Counted from the first letter of the stretch, positions 46,731 to 56,818 are shown. The stretch: 64,000 bases of DNA from JAAXHH01 sp965225915 (GCA_965225915.1 OZ245326.1:3162001-3226000); one strand, 5' to 3'. A program made the numbers and translations. Notes: a model not told the origin generated them from the sequence alone.

Positions 46731-47948
46731 TCAGGCCGACAGGGCGGACAGGCACCGGTCGTACACCTCGAATCGCTCACCCTCGGTTTCCTCCGGGTCT
46801 ACCAGTTTAAGCCAGAGAGCGCTGCCAGGCCTGGCCGAGCTGTAAGACCGGTGGCTTTCGATCAGTGATGGATCTTCGCCGTGCCAGGCGACCTCCCCCT
46901 CCTGCATGTAGATGAATTCACCCCTGTACCGGTCAACGATGTCCTTCCGGTGATCCTGGTAGAAAAGACCCTGTTCACAGGCCGTGCGCCGCAAAGTGTG
47001 GATCAATTCGGGCTCTTCGTCTATATCTGAGTCGAAGTGGGCCACCGGTGGGTGGACATTGCTCTCGAAATCGATTTCATCGAGGTCAACCGTGCCGAAA
47101 CCCCGCTGCGCGGCCACCAGAAGGTGATTACGGTCTCGGCGAAATGGCGGCGTGGGCCAGTCGGATGCGGGATCGTGTCCCATCAGATAGGTGCCACAGG
47201 CGTCGGTAGCAGTAATCTGGTCACCCGCGATCATCACGTCCCCCACCCGTCCTTCACCACCCCATTCCCTTCCCTTCTGACCCACGAGCCCATCGATTAT
47301 ATTCAAACAGGGATTCGTGATCATGGCGAGATCGGGAAGGACGTACGACAGTCTTATCGCGTGATGGAAATAAGTGCGGACACGTCCACCTGGGGGTATG
47401 ATAGGAGGAAGCCCGAAGAGGTTTTTCATGCAGAGCGTAATGCCCATGAACAGGTGATTCTTCATCTTCGCCACGGATATCACTTCGTCCGCGTTCTCGA
47501 ATACGCCGCTGAGGATGTAACGGTCGAACATGTTTCCGCCTCCGGGTACCTCGTACACCGCCCACGGCGCCCGGTTGGAATCATCGTACTTGACGTCGAA
47601 TTCCCGGAGATGATGCGCGTAGTTGAACTCGTCCGGCGTAAGTTTATCCTGGGCGTAGGGATTGGTATCCGTTGCGTAGATGTCCGCGTCGGTGCGCTCT
47701 CGAAGCAGCTGCAGCACGGCCCGGCAGACCGCGTCGTCCACCAGTTCCTGTCGGCGCCCCTTGAACCAGACGATGTTGTCCTTGGGTTTCATCATGTTGA
47801 ACTTGATCACGATCTTCCGGGCATTCTTGATGCGTGTCCAGGACTCCGTGAGCGGTTCGGTAATGCGCTTGAGCGTCTCGTAAACGCCTTTGTAGTCCGT
47901 CCGATGGTCGCAGGCCGCCGCGCGAACGGTGTATTGTTTTTCCGACAT
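46731..47948 (-). CDS. DUF362 domain protein
   Basis: The 405-aa protein matches the DUF362 pattern: KIVIKFNMMKPKDNIVW, DDAVCRAVLQLL, DADIYATDTNPY, DEVISVAKMKNHLFMGITLCMKNLFGLPP and LNIIDGLVGQKGREWGG. DUF362 members have no fixed function; some are linked to iron-sulfur proteins and some to secondary metabolism. No ferredoxin-type cysteine cluster is evident here. It is the first gene of a set followed by MDR and PhyH genes. Confidence 0.87.
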   Translation of the reverse strand: MSEKQYTVRAAACDHRTDYKGVYETLKRITEPLTESWTRIKNARKIVIKFNMMKPKDNIVWFKGRRQELVDDAVCRAVLQLLRERTDADIYATDTNPYAQDKLTPDEFNYAHHLREFDVKYDDSNRAPWAVYEVPGGGNMFDRYILSGVFENADEVISVAKMKNHLFMGITLCMKNLFGLPPIIPPGGRVRTYFHHAIRLSYVLPDLAMITNPCLNIIDGLVGQKGREWGGEGRVGDVMIAGDQITATDACGTYLMGHDPASDWPTPPFRRDRNHLLVAAQRGFGTVDLDEIDFESNVHPPVAHFDSDIDEEPELIHTLRRTACEQGLFYQDHRKDIVDRYRGEFIYMQEGEVAWHGEDPSLIESHRSYSSARPGSALWLKLVDPEETEGERFEVYDRCLSALSA

Positions 47949-48232
47949 GTCATGGTCTCCGAAGTGGTGCGGATTACAGATATTGATGAAATATATAACC
48001 GGAGCATGCGATCACAAGGGTAAACACCGGTCTGGCTTGCTTTCGAAACTACCGTTGGCGACCAAAATTGAAAGACGCGGGCATTTAGGGTTGTATATTT
48101 CTTCTTGATGTGTAATATTGAAAACCCCTTTTGACCTGTGATTCCCTCTCGGCGGATCCGAAATCCCATCGGAAACGCGGGGCGCCCGCGGATGAATGAC
48201 CGCCCTGGCCGAGCGCCACGGCTACCAGGAAA

Positions 48233-48823
48233 GTGAACGCGGAATTGAACGTTCTTCGGAAATTCGTACGGTTCGTGGACGCGCTGAACGAGCGTATCGG
48301 CACGGTGGTATCCTGGTTCACGACCCTGCTCGTGTTGACCGTCTGCCTCGACGTATTCACCCGATATTTCTTGCGCAGCAGCAGCGTGGCGGTACAGGAA
48401 CTTGAGTGGCATTTATTCGCCGTCATCTTCCTGCTCGCCTCGGCGTGGACGCTAAAACACAACAAGCACGTCCGCGTGGATGTGCTGTACATGAATTTTA
48501 CGCCAAAGAACCAGGCTCTCGCCAATTTAATCGGCAGCTTGCTGTTCCTGCTTCCCTTCGCCGTGATCGCGATCTGGAGTTCCCAGAATTTCGTCCTGAA
48601 CTCCTTCAGGATAGGCGAGGTTTCGCCAGACCCCGGCGGACTGCCCGCCCGCTTCATCCTGAAAGCCATGATTCCCATCGGATTCACGCTCATACTCCTG
48701 CAGGGACTGGCCATGGCGGTTCGCTCCCTCGACCTGTTTTTGCACGACGGCAAAGATCCCATGAGCGATGTTGAAGAGATCCCCCCAGGCGAACCGGAAT
48801 CGGCCAGGAAGGACACGGTATGA
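48233..48823 (+). CDS. dctQ: TRAP transporter small permease (DctQ type)
   Basis: The 196-aa membrane protein has four hydrophobic helices and family segments VSWFTTLLVLTVCLDVFTRYFLRSSSVAVQELEWHLFAVIFLLASAWTLK in order, with HVRVDVLYMNF. DctQ forms the transport core with DctM in secondary import driven by Na+ and a binding protein. It starts at a GTG preceded by AGGA. It overlaps dctM by 4 bp (ATGA). No DctP binding protein is next to it. Confidence 0.9.
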   Translation: MNAELNVLRKFVRFVDALNERIGTVVSWFTTLLVLTVCLDVFTRYFLRSSSVAVQELEWHLFAVIFLLASAWTLKHNKHVRVDVLYMNFTPKNQALANLIGSLLFLLPFAVIAIWSSQNFVLNSFRIGEVSPDPGGLPARFILKAMIPIGFTLILLQGLAMAVRSLDLFLHDGKDPMSDVEEIPPGEPESARKDTV

Positions 48824-50133
48824 TCGAAGCCATGCCCCTTATCCTGTTCGTGGTCCTGTTCCTGCTGCTGTTGATGGGATACCCGGTCGCCTTCACACTC
48901 GGTGGCGTGTCCGTACTGTTAGGGCTGATGACCTTCGGCGCCGATTTCTTCAACCTGCTTCCCCTGCGTATCTGGGGCGTCATGACGAACTACGTCCTGC
49001 TGGCCGTGCCCCTGTTTGTCTACATGGGCGTCATGCTGGAGAAATCAGGGCTGGCCGAGGACATGCTGGAAACCATGGCCCTCCTTTTCGGCCGTCTGCG
49101 GGGAGGGCTCGCGGTTTCGGTCGTTGTCGTGGGCGCCTTGCTCGGTGCGTCTACGGGCATAGTGGGGGCGACGGTCGTGACCATGGGCCTGCTCAGCCTG
49201 CCTACGATGCTGAGGCGGGGATACAGTACTCCCATGGCCACGGGGACGATCGCCGCGTCCGGTACGCTCGGACAGATCATCCCGCCCAGCGTGGTACTGG
49301 TGCTGCTCGGGAGTATCCTCAACGTGTCGGTCGGCGACATGTTCATCGGCGCCGTCATACCGGGCGCAATCCTGGTAGGCTTGTACCTAGTGTGGATCGC
49401 CATCGTCGCCATGTTCAGACCGAATGAAGCCCCGGCCATGCCGCTCGAGGAACTTGCCGTGTTCCGTGGACGCGGGATGTACGGGAAGATCTTCAAGGCC
49501 TTCCTGCTTCCCCTGGGCCTGATGACCGTCGTGCTGGGGTCCATCTTCGCGGGCATCACCTCGCCGACGGAAGCAGCGGCCGTTGGCGCGCTGGGCGCGA
49601 CGCTGCTCACTGTCTTCCAGCGTAAGTTTTCCTATGAAACGCTGAAGGCGGTCATGAAGGAATGCACGCATATCACATGCATGGTCTTCTTCGTGCTGGT
49701 AGGCGCCGAAGCCTTTGGACTGGTGTTTCGGGGGATGAAGGGCGACACGTACATGACTCGGTTGATCATGGACGCGAATCTGAGTACCTATGCCTTCTTG
49801 GCCCTGGTTCTGGTCATGGTTTTCATCGCTGGTTTCTTCATCGATTTCATCCAGATCACCTACATCATCGTGCCGGTCGTCACGCCCATTTTCGTCGCAT
49901 TCGGGGTCGATCTTCTCTGGATCGGCATCCTGATCGCCGTGAACCTGCAAACTTCCTTCCTTACGCCGCCCTTCGGTTTCTCCCTGTTCTACCTGAAAGG
50001 CGTGGCGCCGCCCGAAGTGCAGACCCGGCATATCTACCGGGGTATTCTGCCCTTTATCGTGATCCAGCTCATCTGCCTTGGACTGCTGGTCTACGTGCCG
50101 CAGCTCGCAACGTGGTTGCCGAGCCTGCGCTAG
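48820..50133 (+). CDS. dctM: TRAP transporter large permease (DctM type)
   Basis: The 437-aa protein has about twelve membrane segments and family motifs LLMGYPVAFTLGGVSVLLG, VPLFVYMGVMLEKSGLAEDML, GASTGIVGATVVTMGLLSLPTML, GTLGQIIPPSVVLVLLG, ITSPTEAAAVGA and LQTSFLTPPFGFSLFYLKGVAP. DctM carries the ion-coupled transport path. The GASTGIVGATVV variant and the C-terminal FLTPPFGF resemble the branch used for mannitol and other organic compounds. Substrate unknown. Confidence 0.92.
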   Translation: MIEAMPLILFVVLFLLLLMGYPVAFTLGGVSVLLGLMTFGADFFNLLPLRIWGVMTNYVLLAVPLFVYMGVMLEKSGLAEDMLETMALLFGRLRGGLAVSVVVVGALLGASTGIVGATVVTMGLLSLPTMLRRGYSTPMATGTIAASGTLGQIIPPSVVLVLLGSILNVSVGDMFIGAVIPGAILVGLYLVWIAIVAMFRPNEAPAMPLEELAVFRGRGMYGKIFKAFLLPLGLMTVVLGSIFAGITSPTEAAAVGALGATLLTVFQRKFSYETLKAVMKECTHITCMVFFVLVGAEAFGLVFRGMKGDTYMTRLIMDANLSTYAFLALVLVMVFIAGFFIDFIQITYIIVPVVTPIFVAFGVDLLWIGILIAVNLQTSFLTPPFGFSLFYLKGVAPPEVQTRHIYRGILPFIVIQLICLGLLVYVPQLATWLPSLR

Positions 50134-50233
50134 GATCAGCGGGTGGAACAGGTACGGGTAATCGGATGGGTTGGCAAGCGAAAGGTTGCCTGGCGGGGAT
50201 TCACGGACTTAAACTTCCTGCTAATACCGTCCT

Positions 50234-51877
50234 TCAGTACCCGATTGCGCATCCGTCCTTACGTGGTTCTGACGCGCCGTGCAGCATGCCCGTATCCGGG
50301 TCTATGCGGATCGCCTGGTAACCGCCGTATCCGTGGGAGGATCGGGTTAGCCGATGGCCCTTCTCCGCGAGTCGCCGGAAGGTATTTTCTCCGATGCCGT
50401 CTTCCACGGTGACCCTTCCTCCGCCGTCATCCATGGGCGCACCCGTGGGTTCGGCCGAACCGAAGTGCTGGAATCGCGGGGCGTCGCCCGCCTCCTGCAC
50501 GTCCATGCCGAAGTCGATCATGTTACACAGGACCTGCGTATGTCCCTGCGGCTGCATGGCGCCGCCCATCAGGCCGAAGGTGAGCCAGGGCTGTCCGTTC
50601 TGGGTCACCATGGCCGGGATGATGGTATGGAAGGGCCTCTTATGGGGAACGAGGGCGTTGCGGTGGGCGGAATCCAGGGAAAAGAGCTGTCCCCTGTTCT
50701 GGATCGGAAACCCCGTGCGGTCCGGGACGATACCCGATCCGAATCCCCGGAAGATGCTCTGGATGAACGAAACGGCGTTGCGCTCTTCGTCGACAACCGT
50801 CATGTAGGCCGTATCCCCGTGCTGAAGGATGGGATCGCCGGCCGGGACGTCGACTGCAGCGCGTTCTGGATCTATTCGCCCACGCTGCCGCTCGGCGTAT
50901 TCCTTGGACAGCAGGTATTCCACGGGCACGTCCGCGAAGGCGGGATCGGCGTAGAACACGGCGCGGTCAGCGTAGGCGAGTTTCTTGGCTTCGATCTGCA
51001 GGTGCAGCGTTTCCGCCGACTGGCAGCCCGTTTCGGCGAGGTCGTAGCCTTCCAGGATGTTCAGCATCTGGAGGGCGGCGATGCCCTGTCCGCTCGGCGG
51101 CAGTTCCCAGACCGTATGGCCCCGGTAGTCGGTACACACGGGATCGTCCCAGGTCGAAACGTGATCCCTGAAATCCTCGAGGCTGAACAGCCCGCCGATT
51201 CCGCGCGAACAGGAAACGATGGCTTCGGCGATTTCACCGCGGTAGAACGTGTCGCGGCCGCCATCGGCCAGGATACGATAGGATCGGGCCAGGTCCGGAT
51301 TCCGGAACACCGCGCCGGGTTCCGGGGCCTGTCCGCCGGGCAGGTAGACCCGGACGGACTCGGGCCACGGTTTCAGCAGTTGCATGGAACCCGCCCAGTC
51401 TCGCGCTATGATGTCCGAAACGGGAAACCCGTCTTCCGCGTATGATATGGCCGGTTCCAGTACCTGTTCCAGCGACATCGTCCCGAAGCGTTCGAGCAGG
51501 CATGCCCAGCCGTCGACACATCCCGGTACGGACCAGTTCAGGGGTCCGGTGTCGGGTATGTAATCATGGCCCTGCCCGGAGTAATACTCGATGGTCGCCG
51601 CGTAGGGCGCTCTGCCGCTGGCATTGAGGCCGGTCAGCGCGCGGCTGTCCGCTTTCCAAACGATGGCAAACAGATCACCGCCGATACCGCAGGACATGGG
51701 TTCCACCACGCCAAGTGCCGCGTTGACGGCAATGGCCGCGTCGATGGCGTTGCCGCCCCTTTTCAGGATATCGATGCCTGCCTGGGCGGCAAGCGGCTGA
51801 CTCGTGGCCACCATGCCCCTGGGCGCCATGACGACCGAGCGCCGCGAGCCGCGGTATTTGAAGGGATCGTATCGCAT
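50234..51877 (-). CDS. ggt: Gamma-glutamyltransferase family protein
   Basis: The 547-aa Ntn-hydrolase opens with the family sequence GMVATSQPLAAQAGIDILKRGGNAIDAAIAVNAALGVVEP. The processed small subunit should begin at the Thr in GDTAYMTVVDEERNAVSFIQS, the autocatalytic nucleophile region. GFGSGIV and LVPHKRPFHTIIPAMV follow. No signal peptide is evident, unlike periplasmic Ggt, so this may be a GGT-like acylase acting in the cytoplasm. It is the last of four co-directional genes starting with kynureninase. Confidence 0.9.
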   Translation of the reverse strand: MRYDPFKYRGSRRSVVMAPRGMVATSQPLAAQAGIDILKRGGNAIDAAIAVNAALGVVEPMSCGIGGDLFAIVWKADSRALTGLNASGRAPYAATIEYYSGQGHDYIPDTGPLNWSVPGCVDGWACLLERFGTMSLEQVLEPAISYAEDGFPVSDIIARDWAGSMQLLKPWPESVRVYLPGGQAPEPGAVFRNPDLARSYRILADGGRDTFYRGEIAEAIVSCSRGIGGLFSLEDFRDHVSTWDDPVCTDYRGHTVWELPPSGQGIAALQMLNILEGYDLAETGCQSAETLHLQIEAKKLAYADRAVFYADPAFADVPVEYLLSKEYAERQRGRIDPERAAVDVPAGDPILQHGDTAYMTVVDEERNAVSFIQSIFRGFGSGIVPDRTGFPIQNRGQLFSLDSAHRNALVPHKRPFHTIIPAMVTQNGQPWLTFGLMGGAMQPQGHTQVLCNMIDFGMDVQEAGDAPRFQHFGSAEPTGAPMDDGGGRVTVEDGIGENTFRRLAEKGHRLTRSSHGYGGYQAIRIDPDTGMLHGASEPRKDGCAIGY

Positions 51878-51908
51878 GGTCTTCGTTTCCGCTCCGCTCA
51901 GATGGTGA

Positions 51909-52703
51909 TCAACGGTAGAATGTCTCGGCGTTGTGCCGGGGAAGGTATCCTATCTCATCCCTCGGCGTCTGTATGTCGAAAATGTTGTAGGTGTTGTCTG
52001 AAATGACGAAGTAGTGCCGCGCGGGCGGCAGTCTGTCCTCGCGATATGCCGTGTAGGCGGCATGGACCATGGCCGCCGCGTCCCGCTGATGGCACCAGAC
52101 GGCAAAATACCCGCGTTCTTCCACGATGGGCGTGTTGTCGGGATTCACGCCGCCCCAGCGAGTCGCCAGCGCGCCGCAGCCCTGGCGGGCCGCCCGTTCC
52201 ACCCACGCCTCGACATATGCCTTTTCGTGGCCGTAGTCGTTGATCGGGCAGGCGGGCGTATGCGCGGAGATCGGTGAAGGCCAGTTCTCAATCGCCTCGA
52301 AATCTCGTTCCGCGATCAAGGCGTACTCACCCGTTTCGAAAAAGCGATAGGCGTCGTCGACTGCGTGCACCGAACTCGATCCCACGATCATCGGCCTGCG
52401 TTCCTGCGCCAGGATCGATTCGAACACCAGGTCCGTCATCGTTGTCATGGCGGCGTAGTCGGAATGGCGGGCGAGGTAGACGACTAGATCGAATCCGGGC
52501 AGCAATTCCCTGAATCTGTCCGGTTGTTCGACGATATTCAAATCAATGAACTCGCCGGCGCCGCCGCGGCCCCCGGCCCTGTCGGGCGCGCCAGGCAGGT
52601 CGATGGAACAGAACCTGAATCTCGCGTCCATCTCCGGCAGGAATAACCGGAGCCCGGATCCGATTGTTCCCCGACCACCGATAAGCAGCGTGTTGTATTC
52701 CAT
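51909..52703 (-). CDS. NAD-dependent epimerase/dehydratase-like (extended SDR) protein
   Basis: The 264-aa protein has the SDR dinucleotide loop LLIGGRGTIGSGL (a GxGxxG-like GGRGTIG) and an SSVHAVD segment, plus the catalytic YxxxK in DYGHEKAY. The NAD-dependent sugar epimerase fold is likely. It is shorter than most sugar epimerases. It lies between ggt and the iron-dependent dehydrogenase genes on the same strand. Confidence 0.8.
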   Translation of the reverse strand: MEYNTLLIGGRGTIGSGLRLFLPEMDARFRFCSIDLPGAPDRAGGRGGAGEFIDLNIVEQPDRFRELLPGFDLVVYLARHSDYAAMTTMTDLVFESILAQERRPMIVGSSSVHAVDDAYRFFETGEYALIAERDFEAIENWPSPISAHTPACPINDYGHEKAYVEAWVERAARQGCGALATRWGGVNPDNTPIVEERGYFAVWCHQRDAAAMVHAAYTAYREDRLPPARHYFVISDNTYNIFDIQTPRDEIGYLPRHNAETFYR

Positions 52704-52712
52704 GACGATAAC

Positions 52713-53876
52713 TCAGTATGCTTCCAGGTACAGCGATTTTACTTCTTCCGCCGTGGGAATGCGGGGATTGTTCTGTGGACTTCCCGATTCGAGTGCGTCC
52801 GAGGCCATTTTGTCCAGCGCGTCTCTTAAAGCCTTTTTGGATATGCCGCAGTCCCGCAGTCCGGGTATTTCGACGGTATCATTCAGTTTCTGCAATCCAT
52901 CAATGAGCTTTTCGCAGGCCTTCGTCGCATCGTCCCCCTCTCCGGCCCACCCGAGTTTCCGGGCAAGGACGGCGTACCGTTCGGCCGCCGCCGATACGCT
53001 GTAACGGGTGACGGCAGGCAGCAGGACCGAGTTGCTCAGACCATGGGGTAAATGGAATACCGCGCCGAGGGGCCTGCTCATGCCGTGCACCAGGCAAACT
53101 GAGCTGTTGGCGAAAGCCATGCCGCCCAGGGATGCCGCCTCCATCATGCCCTTGCGGGCCCCGTGGTCGCCTGGGGTTTTCCAGGCCTGCACCAGGTGCT
53201 TGCCGACGAGGTCGACGCAGGAAAGGGCGAGCGCGTCCGTCATCGTGCCCGCCTTGCGTGAAACATAGGCTTCGATCCCGTGCGTCAGCGTGTCCACTCC
53301 CACGTTGGCCGTCAGCGGTCGGGGCATGGACAGGGTCAGCGTATAGTCGACGAAGGCCGCCGTGGGCAGAAGGTGCGCGTCCAGCATCATCATCTTCACG
53401 TTTCGACGCGTGTCCGTGATTACGGTAACTCGGGACATTTCGCTGCCCGTGCCGGCGGTCGTGGGAATGGCGAACAACGGTACGCCGGCTCTGGGTATCC
53501 GGTGGTAACCGGCATACTCGGACAACGGGCCGTCGTTGGTGGCCATGACCGCGATGCCCTTTCCCGCGTCGATGCTGCTTCCGCCGCCGACTGCGATGAT
53601 GCCATCGCAGTCGTTTTCAAGGAGTATCGCGAGTCCTTCCTCCACGTTCACATCTGTGGGATCCGGCGTCACGTCGCCGTAGACGCACGCTTCGATCCCC
53701 GCCTTGCCGCACTGATCCACGATGCTGCCCGGCAGGCCCTGGTCCACCAGGTAAGGATCCGATACGATCAGCACCCTTTTCATTCCGGTGCGGGCGGCCT
53801 GGCGGGCTGCTTCGTCGAATGCGCCCGCGCCCGTGATGATGATGGAAGGGATATTGATCTGAACGGGTTGGGCCAT
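52713..53876 (-). CDS. Iron-containing alcohol dehydrogenase (group III)
   Basis: The 387-aa dehydrogenase has NAD-binding GGGSSIDAGKGIAV and TTAGTGSEMSRVTVI. The metal-binding set is Asp and His in VDTLTHGIEAYVS and two His in VHGMSRPLGAVFHLPHG. This is the fold of butanol and 1,3-propanediol dehydrogenases. It starts 3 bp after the kynureninase stop, so the two are co-translated. Substrate is unknown. Confidence 0.92.
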   Translation of the reverse strand: MAQPVQINIPSIIITGAGAFDEAARQAARTGMKRVLIVSDPYLVDQGLPGSIVDQCGKAGIEACVYGDVTPDPTDVNVEEGLAILLENDCDGIIAVGGGSSIDAGKGIAVMATNDGPLSEYAGYHRIPRAGVPLFAIPTTAGTGSEMSRVTVITDTRRNVKMMMLDAHLLPTAAFVDYTLTLSMPRPLTANVGVDTLTHGIEAYVSRKAGTMTDALALSCVDLVGKHLVQAWKTPGDHGARKGMMEAASLGGMAFANSSVCLVHGMSRPLGAVFHLPHGLSNSVLLPAVTRYSVSAAAERYAVLARKLGWAGEGDDATKACEKLIDGLQKLNDTVEIPGLRDCGISKKALRDALDKMASDALESGSPQNNPRIPTAEEVKSLYLEAY

Positions 53877-53878
53877 CG

Positions 53879-55147
53879 TCAGGTCACTCCGCGGATGACA
53901 TCGCTGTACCGCTGGTAGGAACCGGACTGTACGACCTCTCGGAGAGCGTGCACGGCGGTGTGCAGTTCCTCGTAAGTCGTGTAAAGTGGAGCGATGCCCA
54001 GGCGTATGTTGTCGGGCATGCGGAAATCGGAAATGACCTGTTTCTCCTCCCGAATAGCCTGGTCGATGCGATATCCCTCGGTATGGCCGAAAGAGACGTG
54101 CGACCCCCGGCGGGCGCCGTTCCGTGGAGAATTCAGCTTAAATCCCAGCGAAGCCAGTTCGTTCTCCCATAGGGAAACCAGGTACTCGGACTGCTTAAAC
54201 GACTTGGCGCGTATAGGATCCATGCCGGCTTCTAGGGTGAGGTCCACGCCGGGTTCGATCATAGCCAGGGACAGGATGGACGGCGTGCCCGTGAGATAAC
54301 GGTCTATGCCGGTGGCCGGTTCGAATTCGGTATCGAAAAAGAACTGTTTCTTATGACCGAACCATCCTGAAATCGGGTTGACCAACCGGGATTGCAGGTC
54401 GTCCCGGACGTAAAGAAACGCCGGGGCGCCCGGACCGCCGTTCAAGTACTTGTACGTGGAACCCACCGCCAGGTCGACCCCCGTGTCGTGGCACGTCATC
54501 GGTACGACCCCGGCCGAATGGCTCAGGTCCCACAGGATCATCGCGTCGCGACGGTGGGCGATTTCCGTGATCCGCTCCATGTCGTACAGGTAGCTGGACT
54601 TGTACATGACGTGGGAAAGCAGTACCAGAGCCGTATCATCGTCTATGATCCGATCCAGGACCTCCTCGGACACGGCGAAGCCGTTATCGACGGGAAGTAT
54701 GACCATCTCGTACGCCGGATCGATCATGTCCGCCACGGCTTTCAGGATATAGATGTCGGAAGGGAAATTGATGCTGTCGGTGACTATTTTACGCCGCCCC
54801 GGACGCTCCTTGAGCGCGCCGGCGATCAACTTGAAAAGATTGACGGAAGTCGAGTCCGCTATGATTACTTCGTCAGGGAGGGCCCCGATAAGACCCGCCA
54901 GCTTGGCCCCGATACGTCTGGAAAGTCCCATCCATTCGTCATTCCAGGCTCGGATTAAGCGGTTGCCCCACTGGTGCCTGACCAGTCGATCCATCAAGGC
55001 GATGGAGTCCCTGGGAACCCGACCAAGGGAATTTCCGTCCAGGTAAATCAGATCGGGTTCGTCGATCAGAAAGCGATCACGAAACCCTTTCAGGTCATCG
55101 TTTCGGTCCAGGTTCCGCGCCCATTCGAGCGAAGTGTCGAAATGCAA
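53879..55147 (-). CDS. kynU: Kynureninase
   Basis: The 422-aa PLP enzyme splits kynurenine to anthranilate and alanine. Family signatures are YLDGNSLGRVPRDS near residue 35, GADSTSVNLFKL-like (IADSTSVNLFKLI), ILWDLSHSAGVVP with the Asp that holds the PLP pyridine nitrogen, and the Schiff-base Lys in GSTYKYLNGGPGAPAFLYV. GWFGHK and TGTPSILSL are also typical. No tryptophan 2,3-dioxygenase or kynurenine formamidase lies in the window, so its substrate may come from elsewhere or differ. Confidence 0.93.
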   Translation of the reverse strand: MHFDTSLEWARNLDRNDDLKGFRDRFLIDEPDLIYLDGNSLGRVPRDSIALMDRLVRHQWGNRLIRAWNDEWMGLSRRIGAKLAGLIGALPDEVIIADSTSVNLFKLIAGALKERPGRRKIVTDSINFPSDIYILKAVADMIDPAYEMVILPVDNGFAVSEEVLDRIIDDDTALVLLSHVMYKSSYLYDMERITEIAHRRDAMILWDLSHSAGVVPMTCHDTGVDLAVGSTYKYLNGGPGAPAFLYVRDDLQSRLVNPISGWFGHKKQFFFDTEFEPATGIDRYLTGTPSILSLAMIEPGVDLTLEAGMDPIRAKSFKQSEYLVSLWENELASLGFKLNSPRNGARRGSHVSFGHTEGYRIDQAIREEKQVISDFRMPDNIRLGIAPLYTTYEELHTAVHALREVVQSGSYQRYSDVIRGVT

Positions 55148-55281
55148 ACGCTTACCTCTTCATATCGGGCAGTGGCGGGATCAAGAGTTGCACGAACGGC
55201 AAACACGAAAACCGGAATGTATACGGAGGGGGGGGGAAGGACAAGAGGAATGTCAAGCTCTTGGGGCGTCGTCCACGAACA

Positions 55282-55944
55282 TCATCTGCTGGCTCTTTCA
55301 CCCTGATCCAGGGAGCGCGGCTGGGTATCGAAGATGTTCAGGTCGGCAAAGGCCATTACCCTGGCCAGCGATTCGCGACCACGGACTATCAGGGATCGGG
55401 AAAACGGGGTGTCTTCAGCACAGAATCCCGTTGCGGCGAGGCCGACGGCGTCCGCGAGGTAGAGAGCCCGTTCGCAGTGAAACTGTTGTGAAACGACGAT
55501 TACCCGTTCCAGGCCGAACACCTTTTTCGCCCGGAATACGGAATCCAGGGTCCGTACACCAGCATAGTCGAGCATGATGTAATCTTCCGGAACACCCAGG
55601 TCGATCAGGTCGCGCTGCATCGTCGTCGTCTCGTCATAGTAGCGCGTGGAAGCGTCTCCGCTCACCAGTATGGCACGGATGCGGCCGGTGTGGAACAGTT
55701 CGGAAGCGGCCTCGATGCGCGCCCTGTAATAGCGGTTGACGTCCCCCCTGGCGAACTTCGATGTGCCCAGCACGAGCGCCACCTGGCACTCGGGTGTTTC
55801 GTCGACCAGGTGGTACAGGCGAGAGGACGCGTTGCGCGTGATGGCGAGGTCGTTTACTACGGTTGCGAAGACACCGATGACGGCTGCGGCTGTGAGGAAT
55901 TTGGTCAATACCAAGAAGAATCGAAAAGCAGGTTTGCTTCGCAT
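55282..55944 (-). CDS. sanA: SanA-like DUF218 membrane-anchored protein
   Basis: The 220-aa protein has one N-terminal membrane helix (FFLVLTKFLTAAAVIGVFATVV) and a DUF218/SanA domain: VALVLGTSK, YYRARIEAASELFHTGRI, ILVSGD, MQRDLIDLGVP, RTLDSVFRAKKVFGLERVIVVSQQFHCERALYLA. In enterobacteria SanA supports envelope barrier function. It faces tesA across a 228-bp gap. Confidence 0.87.
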   Translation of the reverse strand: MRSKPAFRFFLVLTKFLTAAAVIGVFATVVNDLAITRNASSRLYHLVDETPECQVALVLGTSKFARGDVNRYYRARIEAASELFHTGRIRAILVSGDASTRYYDETTTMQRDLIDLGVPEDYIMLDYAGVRTLDSVFRAKKVFGLERVIVVSQQFHCERALYLADAVGLAATGFCAEDTPFSRSLIVRGRESLARVMAFADLNIFDTQPRSLDQGERASR

Positions 55945-56172
55945 TGCAACAGGTGGTTTTTGGAGAATTCGGTCTTTCAGAGTGGAAGGAATGGAATTAT
56001 ACTATCATACTACATGGCGAGTGGTGTATCGTCAAGCGTTTGTCCCTGTATTTTTGCACGATTTCCCGGGTATTGTTTCAAGTTTGGATTGTGCACACGG
56101 GACCATTTGTATTGTACGTGAAATCGCCCGTGCCAACCGCTGTTTTCAAGGCAGACTTTGGAGTGAACATCC

Positions 56173-56814
56173 ATGCTGATTCCCCTGCTGTTATGGCTCA
56201 TCCCTGTTACGGTGCAGGACATCCCGCAGAAACCAATAGACGACAGGCCTGTCATGACCGTTCTATTTTATGGCAACAGTCTTACGGCGGGTTACGGGGT
56301 CGATCCCGACGCGGCCTATCCCCGGCTGACCCAGGAGAAGATCGACCGGTTCGACTGGCCGTTCAGGGTAGTCAACGGAGGGGTGGGCGGCGAGACATCG
56401 GCGGGCGGGTTGAGCCGCATAGACTGGGTTCTGCAGAACAGGATGGACGTGTTTATCCTCGAACTCGGCGGGAATGACGGCCTGCGCGGTGTCGATTCCC
56501 GCGTCACCCGGCGGAATCTAAGGGCTATCATCCACCGTGTGCGGGAGAGGTATCCCGAAACGAAGATCATACTCGCAGGCATGCAGGCTCCCCCGAATAT
56601 GGGGCCGGATTTCACCACGGCCTTTAAAGAGATCTACCCGGAACTGGCGGAGTCGGAGAACATCCTGCTGATCCCCTTCCTACTCGAAGGCGTCGGTGGC
56701 ATAACCGAATTGAACCTGCCCGATGGGATTCATCCGACGGCGGAAGGACACGCGATCATGGCGGAAACCGTATGGAAGATCCTTGGGCCAGTCCTTGCGG
56801 ACCTGCGGCCGTAG
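56173..56814 (+). CDS. tesA: SGNH-hydrolase, arylesterase/TesA-like
   Basis: The 213-aa SGNH esterase has block I VLFYGNSLTAGYG (catalytic Ser; GNSL instead of GDSL), block III LGGNDGLRG and block V DGIHPTAEGH with the Asp and His of the triad. A leading MLIPLLLWLIPVTVQ is a likely signal peptide. It converges with a YbbAP-like ABC exporter, the same neighbour as tesA in E. coli, which supports the call. Confidence 0.9.
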   Translation: MLIPLLLWLIPVTVQDIPQKPIDDRPVMTVLFYGNSLTAGYGVDPDAAYPRLTQEKIDRFDWPFRVVNGGVGGETSAGGLSRIDWVLQNRMDVFILELGGNDGLRGVDSRVTRRNLRAIIHRVRERYPETKIILAGMQAPPNMGPDFTTAFKEIYPELAESENILLIPFLLEGVGGITELNLPDGIHPTAEGHAIMAETVWKILGPVLADLRP

Positions 56815-56818
56815 GTCG

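Noticed and set aside
55220..55240. G-run near 55230 as a G-quadruplex regulator
   Set aside because: A single short G tract in a purine-rich gap, without the four-tract pattern needed.
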